NCBI GenBank assembly: GCA_022747635.1
Contig: JAKTNV010000677.1
Location: 19,023-83,022, forward strand
Direction of reading: 5' to 3'
Source of the DNA: Hetaerina americana
Taxonomy: Eukaryota > Arthropoda > Insecta > Odonata > Calopterygidae
Length of the DNA stretch: 64,000 nt
The notes below the pieces were generated by a model, which did not search any database, was not told where the DNA came from, and saw nothing but the letters and a program-made list of their open reading frames with translations. A program made the translations under genes and the position numbers. Below, in pieces: positions 59,306 through 64,000 of this stretch. Numbering within the stretch: position 1 is the stretch's first letter; the number at the start of each line of letters is the position of its first letter.

Positions 59306-62077
59306 GGAAGATTGTTTTTTTCGCAATATTTTTTGAAATTTTGGGCTCTTTTAGTAACATAAACACTTGCGCTGAGGCATCTTTTATGCTCATTTCTTGT
59401 CTTTATGATTTATTCCTGGTTTTTTTTGTTTATTTGACGAAAATGAACAACAATACACACCATGGAAACTTTTTTGTTTGATTTGTGTCGAGTGAGAATT
59501 TCACCTAGAACCAAGTGTATTGGCACTTTTCATGGAAAAATGTTAAATATTAAAATTTCTAAAAATGAAATAAAACTTCTATACACCTCAAACATTCACT
59601 CTTTATCGGAAAATTGTTGTTTTTCGCAATATTTTTGAAATTTGGGCTCTTTTACTAACATTAACACTTTCGCTGAGGCATCTTTTATGCTCATTTCTTG
59701 TCTTTAATGATTTATTCTGGGTTTTATTTTCTTTATTTGATGAAAATGAACAAAAATAGACACCATAAAAAAAGTTTTGTTTGATTTGTGTCGAGTGAGA
59801 ATTTCACCTAGAAAAGGGCGGGGTATTGGCACTTTTCATGGAATAATGTGAAAAATTAAAATTTCTAAAAATGAAATAAATGCCTCATATACACCTCAAA
59901 CATTCACTCTTTATCGGAAGATTGTTGTTTTTCGCAATATTTTTTGAAATTTGGGCTCTTTTACTAACATTAAGACTTGCGCTGAGGCATCTTTTATGCT
60001 CATTTCTTGTCTTAAATGATTTATTCTGGGTTTTATTTTGTTTATTTGACGAAAATGAACTACAATACACACCATGGAAACATTTTGTTTGATTTGTGTC
60101 GAGTGAGAATTTCACCTAGAACCCCAAAGGGGGGGGGGTATTGGCACTTTTCATGGAAAAATGTGAAATTTTGAACTTTGTAAAAATAAAATAAATGCCT
60201 TCTATACACCTCAAACATTCACTCTTTAATGGAAGATTGTGGTTTTTCGCAATATTTTTTGAAATTTGGTCTCTTTTACTAACATTAACACCAGCGCTGA
60301 GGCATCTTTTATGCTCAATTTCTTGTCTTAAATGATTTATTCTGGGTTTTATTTTGGTTTTTTGTCTAAAATGAAGAACAATATACGCCATGGAAACACA
60401 TTTGTTTGTTTTTGGTCCAGTGAGAATTTCACCTAGAAAAGGGCGGGGTATTGGCACTTTTCATGGAAAAATGTGAAAAATTAATATTTCTAAAAATGAA
60501 ATAAAAGCCTTCGATACACCTCAAACATTCACTCTATAATGGAAGATTGTTTTTTTTGGCAATATTTTTTGAAATTTGGGCTCTTTTTTACTATATCAAC
60601 ACTTGCGCTGAGGCATCTTTTATGCTCATTTCTTGTCTTTATGTTTATTCCTGGTTTTTTTTGTTTATTTGACGAAAATGAACAACGATACACACCATGG
60701 AAACATTTTTGTTTGATTTGTGTCGAGTGAGAATTTCAGCTAGAACCAAAGGGTATTGGCACTTTTCATGGAAAAATGTGTAATATTAAAATTTCTAAAA
60801 ATGAAATAAAACTCTTCTATACACCTCAAACATTCACTCTTTATCGGAAGATTGTGGTTTTTCGCAATAATTTTTGAAATTTGGGCTCTTTACTAACATT
60901 AACACTTTCGCTGAGGCATCTTTTATGCTCATTTCTTTTCTTTAATGATTTATTCTGGGTTTATTTTTCTTTATTTGATGAAAATGAACAACCATACACA
61001 CAATGGAAACATTTTTGTTTGTCTTTTATCAGTGAGAATTTCTCCTAGAAAAGGGCGGGGTATTGGCACTTTTCATGGAATAATGTGAAAAATTAAATTT
61101 CTAAAAATGAAATAAATGCCTCATATACACCTCAAACATTCACTCTATAATGGAAGATTGTTGTTATTCGCAATATTTTTTGAAATTTGGGCTCTTTTAC
61201 TAACATTAACACTTGCGCTGAGGCATCTTTTATGCTCATTTCTTGTCTTTATGATTTATTCCTGGTTTTATTTTGTTTATTTGACGAAATGAACAACGAT
61301 ACACACCATAGAAACATTTTTGTTTGATTTGTGTCGAGTGAGAATTTCACCTAGAACCCAAAGGGGGGGGTATTGGCACTTTATCATGGAAAAATGTGAA
61401 ATATTAAAATTTCTAAAAATGAAATAAAACTCTTTTATACACCTCAAACATTCACTCTATAATGGAAGATTGTTGTTTTTCGCAATATTTTTGAAATTTT
61501 GGCTCTTTACTAACATTAACACTTGCGCTGAGGCATCTTTTATGCTCATTTCTTGTCTTTAATGATTTATTCCTGGTTTAATTTGTTTTTTTGACGAAAA
61601 TGAACAACAATACATACCATGGAAACACTTTTGTTTGATTTGCGCGAGTGAGAATTTCACCTAGAACCCAGAGGGGGGTATTGGCACTTTTCATGGAAAA
61701 ATGTGAAATATTAAAATTTCTAAAAATGAAATAAAACTCTTCTATACACCTCAAACATTCACTCTTTATCGGAAGATTGTTGTTTTTCGCAATATTTTTG
61801 AAATTTGGGCTCTTTTACTAACATTAACAATTGCGCTGTGGCATCTTTTATGCTCATTTCTTGTCTTTAATGATTTATTCTGGGTTTTATTTTGTTTATT
61901 TGATGAAATGAACAACAATACACACCTTGGAAACATTTTTGTTTGTTTTTTGTCGAGTGAGAATTTCACCTAGAAAAGGGCGGGGTATTGGCACTTTTCA
62001 TGGAAAAATGTGAAAATATTAAAATTTCTAAAAATGAAATAATGCCTTCTATACACCTCAAACATTCACTCTATAAT
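59306..62077 (+). repeat. Second 9-monomer higher-order repeat, copy 2 (2772 bp), indel-rich
   Basis: Landmarks at 59306, 59608, 59916, 60231, 60541, 60846, 61152, 61464 and 61771, in the same order as copy 1. Many one-base losses or gains in homopolymers separate it from copy 1. Examples: CTATATCAAC (60591), ATGTTTATTC (60641), TATCAGTG (61028), GACGAAATG (61283), GCTCTTTAC (61502) and GATGAAATG (61902). Copy 1 and the earlier blocks have few of these. Uncorrected sequencing error is as likely a cause as real decay. Confidence 0.9.
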
Positions 62078-64000
62078 GGAAGATTGTTTTTTTCGCAATA
62101 TTTTTTGAAATTTGGGCTCTTTTAGTAACATTAACACTTGCGCTGAGGCATCTTTTATGCTCATTTCTTGTCTTTATGATTTATTCCTGGTTTTTTTTGT
62201 TTATTTGACGAAAATGAACAACAATACACACCATGGAAACATATTTGTTTGATTTGTGTCGAGTGAGAATTTCACCTAGAACCAAAGTGTATTGGCACTT
62301 TCATGGAAAAATGTTAAATATTAAAATTTCTAAAAATGAAATAAAACTTCAATACACCTCAAACATTCACTCTTTATCGGAAAATTGTTGTTTTTCGCAA
62401 TATTTTTTGAAATTTGGCTCTTTTACTAACATTAACACTTTCGCTGAGGCATGTTTTATGCTCATTTCTTGTCTTTAATGATTTATTCTGGGTTTTATTT
62501 TGTTTATTTGATGAAATGAACAACAATACACACCATGGAAACATTTTGTTTGATTTGTGTCGAGGTGAGAATTTCACCTAGAAAAGGGCCGGGGTATTGG
62601 CACTTTTCATGGAAAAATGTGAAAAATTAAAAATTCAAAAAATGAAATAAATGCCTTCGATACACCTCAAACATTCACTCTATAATGAAAGATTGTTGTT
62701 TTTGGCAATATTTTTTGAAATTTGGGCTCTTTTACTAACATTAACACTTGCGCTGAGGCATCTTTTATTCTCATTTCTTGTCCTTAATGATTTATTCTGG
62801 GTTTATTTTGTTTATTTGATGAAAATGAACAACAATACACACCATGGAAACATTTTTGTTTGATTTGTGTCGAGTGAGAATTTCACCTAGAACCCAAAAG
62901 GGGGGGTATTGGCACTTTTCATGGAAAAATGTGAAATTTTGAACTTTCTAAAAATAAAATAAATGCCTTTTATACACCTCAAACATTCACTCTTTAATGG
63001 AAGATAGTGGTTTTTCGCAATATTTTTTGAAATTTGGTCTCTTTTACTAACATTAACACCAGCGCTTAGGACATCTTTTATGTTCATTTCTTGTCTTAAA
63101 TGATTTATTCTGGGTTTTATTTTCGTTTTATTTGATGAAAATGAACAACAATACATACCATTAAAACATTTTTGTTTGATTTGTGTCGAGTAAGAATTTC
63201 ACCTAGACCCCAAAGGAGGGTGTATTTGAACTTTTCATGGAAAAATGTGAAAAATTAAAATTTCTAAAAATGAAATAAAACTCTTCTATACACCTCAACA
63301 TTCACTCTTTATCGGAAGATTGTTGTTTTTTCGCAATATTTTTTGAAATTTGGGCTCTTTTACTAACATTAACAATTGCGCTGAGGCATCTTTTATGCTC
63401 ATTTCTTGTCTTTAATGATTTATTCTGGGTTTTATTTTGGTTATTTCATGAAAATGAACAACAATACACACCTTGGAAACATTTTTGTTTGATTTGTGTC
63501 GAGTGAGAATTTCACCTAGAACCCAAAGGGGGGGTATTGACACTTTTCATGGAAAAATGTGAAATTTTAAAATTTCTAAAAATAAATAAATGCCTTCTAT
63601 ACACCTCAAACATTCACTCTTTAGTGGAAGATTGTTGTTTTTCGCAATATTTTTTGAAATTTGGGCCATTTTACTAACATTAACACATGCGCTGAGGCAC
63701 CTTTTATGCTCATTTCTTTGTTTAATGATTTATTCCTGGTTTTATTTTGTTTATTTGACGAAAATGAACAACAATACACACCATGGAAACATTTTTGTTT
63801 GATTTGTGTCGAGTGAGAATTTCACCTAGAACCCAAAGGGGGGGGGGGTATTGGCACTTTTCATGGAAAAATGTGAAAAATTAAAATTTCTAAAAATGAA
63901 ATAAATGCCTTCTATACTCCTCAAACATTGACTCTATAATGGAAGATTGTTTTTTTTTCGCAATATTTTTTTGAAATTTGGGCTCTTTTAGTAACATTAA
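62078..64000 (+). repeat. Start of a third 9-mer copy, then switch to other types; array continues
   Basis: Landmarks at 62078, 62379, 62687 (TATAATGAAAG), 62999, 63314, 63626 and 63941. The first unit and the start of the second match 59306 and 59608 (TTTTAGTAAC; AAAACTTC arm). The order then changes: 62687 has the AATTCAAAAAATG-CGATACACC arm with TTTTTGGCAAT, 62999 has CACCAGCGCTTAGG, and 63314/63626 match 55905/56216. One-base oddities continue to about 62.6 kb (CGAGGTGAG, GGGCCGGGG). The last monomer is cut by the window end at CTTTTAGTAACATTAA. Confidence 0.87.

Larger units (their letters stand above)
1..64000 (+). repeat. Satellite DNA array, ~310-bp monomer, ~206 tandem copies
   Basis: Seen directly: the landmark TATAATGGAAGATTGTTG (variants TTTATCGGAAGATTG, TAAAATGGAAGATTG) recurs about every 310 bp from 57 to 63941, always on the plus strand. 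Most spacings are 304-315 bp. Outliers are 300-302 (G run missing, or small deletions), 316-319, 323, 350 (insertion), 419 twice (compound monomers) and 239 (internal deletion). No stretch of 300 bases lacks the monomer, and no inverted monomer was seen. One counted monomer has 29% G+C. Family knowledge: long uniform arrays with higher-order structure are characteristic of eukaryotic heterochromatin, often centromeric or pericentromeric. Inference: this is such an array, and its edges lie outside the window. I do not recognise the family and cannot place the organism. A unit of about 310 bp is close to two nucleosome lengths, which is suggestive only. Confidence 0.99.

Noticed and set aside
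1..64000. CRISPR array
   Set aside because: The regular spacing is that of whole 310-bp units. There are no short repeats with unrelated spacers, and no cas genes.
1..64000. rRNA spacer or tandem rDNA/histone repeats
   Set aside because: No rRNA, tRNA or conserved coding sequence is recognisable in any monomer; the unit is only about 310 bp and low-complexity throughout.

Overview
The whole 64 kb window is one uninterrupted tandem array of an A+T-rich satellite DNA, with a basic unit (monomer) of about 310 bp. Starting from a conserved landmark (TATAATGGAAGATTGTTG and close variants) I can follow about 206 monomers from position 57 to position 63941. All are head to tail on the same strand, and both window ends cut through a monomer, so neither array edge is visible. 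One monomer counted by hand (19980-20291) has 91 G+C in 312 bp, about 29%. No gene, RNA gene, transposon or unique flanking sequence is visible. An array of this size and style is typical of eukaryotic heterochromatin (centromeric, pericentromeric or subtelomeric). I do not recognise the satellite family and cannot name the organism.

Monomers fall into two main classes that differ in one segment, roughly 175-235 bp after the landmark. Class 1 reads GTGTCGAGTGAG and then CCCAAA followed by a run of G. Class 2 reads TTTTTTGTCCAGTGAG (or GTCGAG/GTCTAG) and then AAAAGGGCGGGG. Other diagnostic sites (TTGCGCTGAGG, TTTCGCTGAG, CCTGCGCTGAGG, TTGCGTGGAGG, TTGCGCTAAGATATC; CTTTAATG, CTTAAATG or CTTTATG) identify about a dozen types. 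The order of these types shows nested higher-order repeats (HORs).

Layout: 1-7497 is an irregular mixture of types. 7498-13096 holds two copies of a 9-monomer HOR of about 2.8 kb. 14962-17491 is an 8-monomer relative with a 44-bp insertion. 18428-20291, and again 22773-23705, hold a 3-monomer HOR of about 930 bp. 20292-36195 is a mosaic with local duplications, two monomers without the G run, a 70-bp internal deletion and a hairpin-forming insertion. 36196-43755 is dominated by another 3-monomer HOR (929-931 bp, class pattern 2-2-1), interrupted by two identical 419-bp compound monomers and a two-monomer derivative. 43756-55276 contains a long segment present twice at an offset of about 7.16 kb, with a rearranged partial copy between. 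56525 to about 62.4 kb is a second 9-monomer HOR (2781 and 2772 bp), whose second copy is unusually rich in one-base indels.

No genes work together here. The content of the window is the record of how the array evolved: unequal exchange, segmental duplication, monomer fusion at shared sequence, and slippage at the G run. The many short open frames of 60-130 codons are by-products of the stop-poor monomer sequence and are not annotated as genes.
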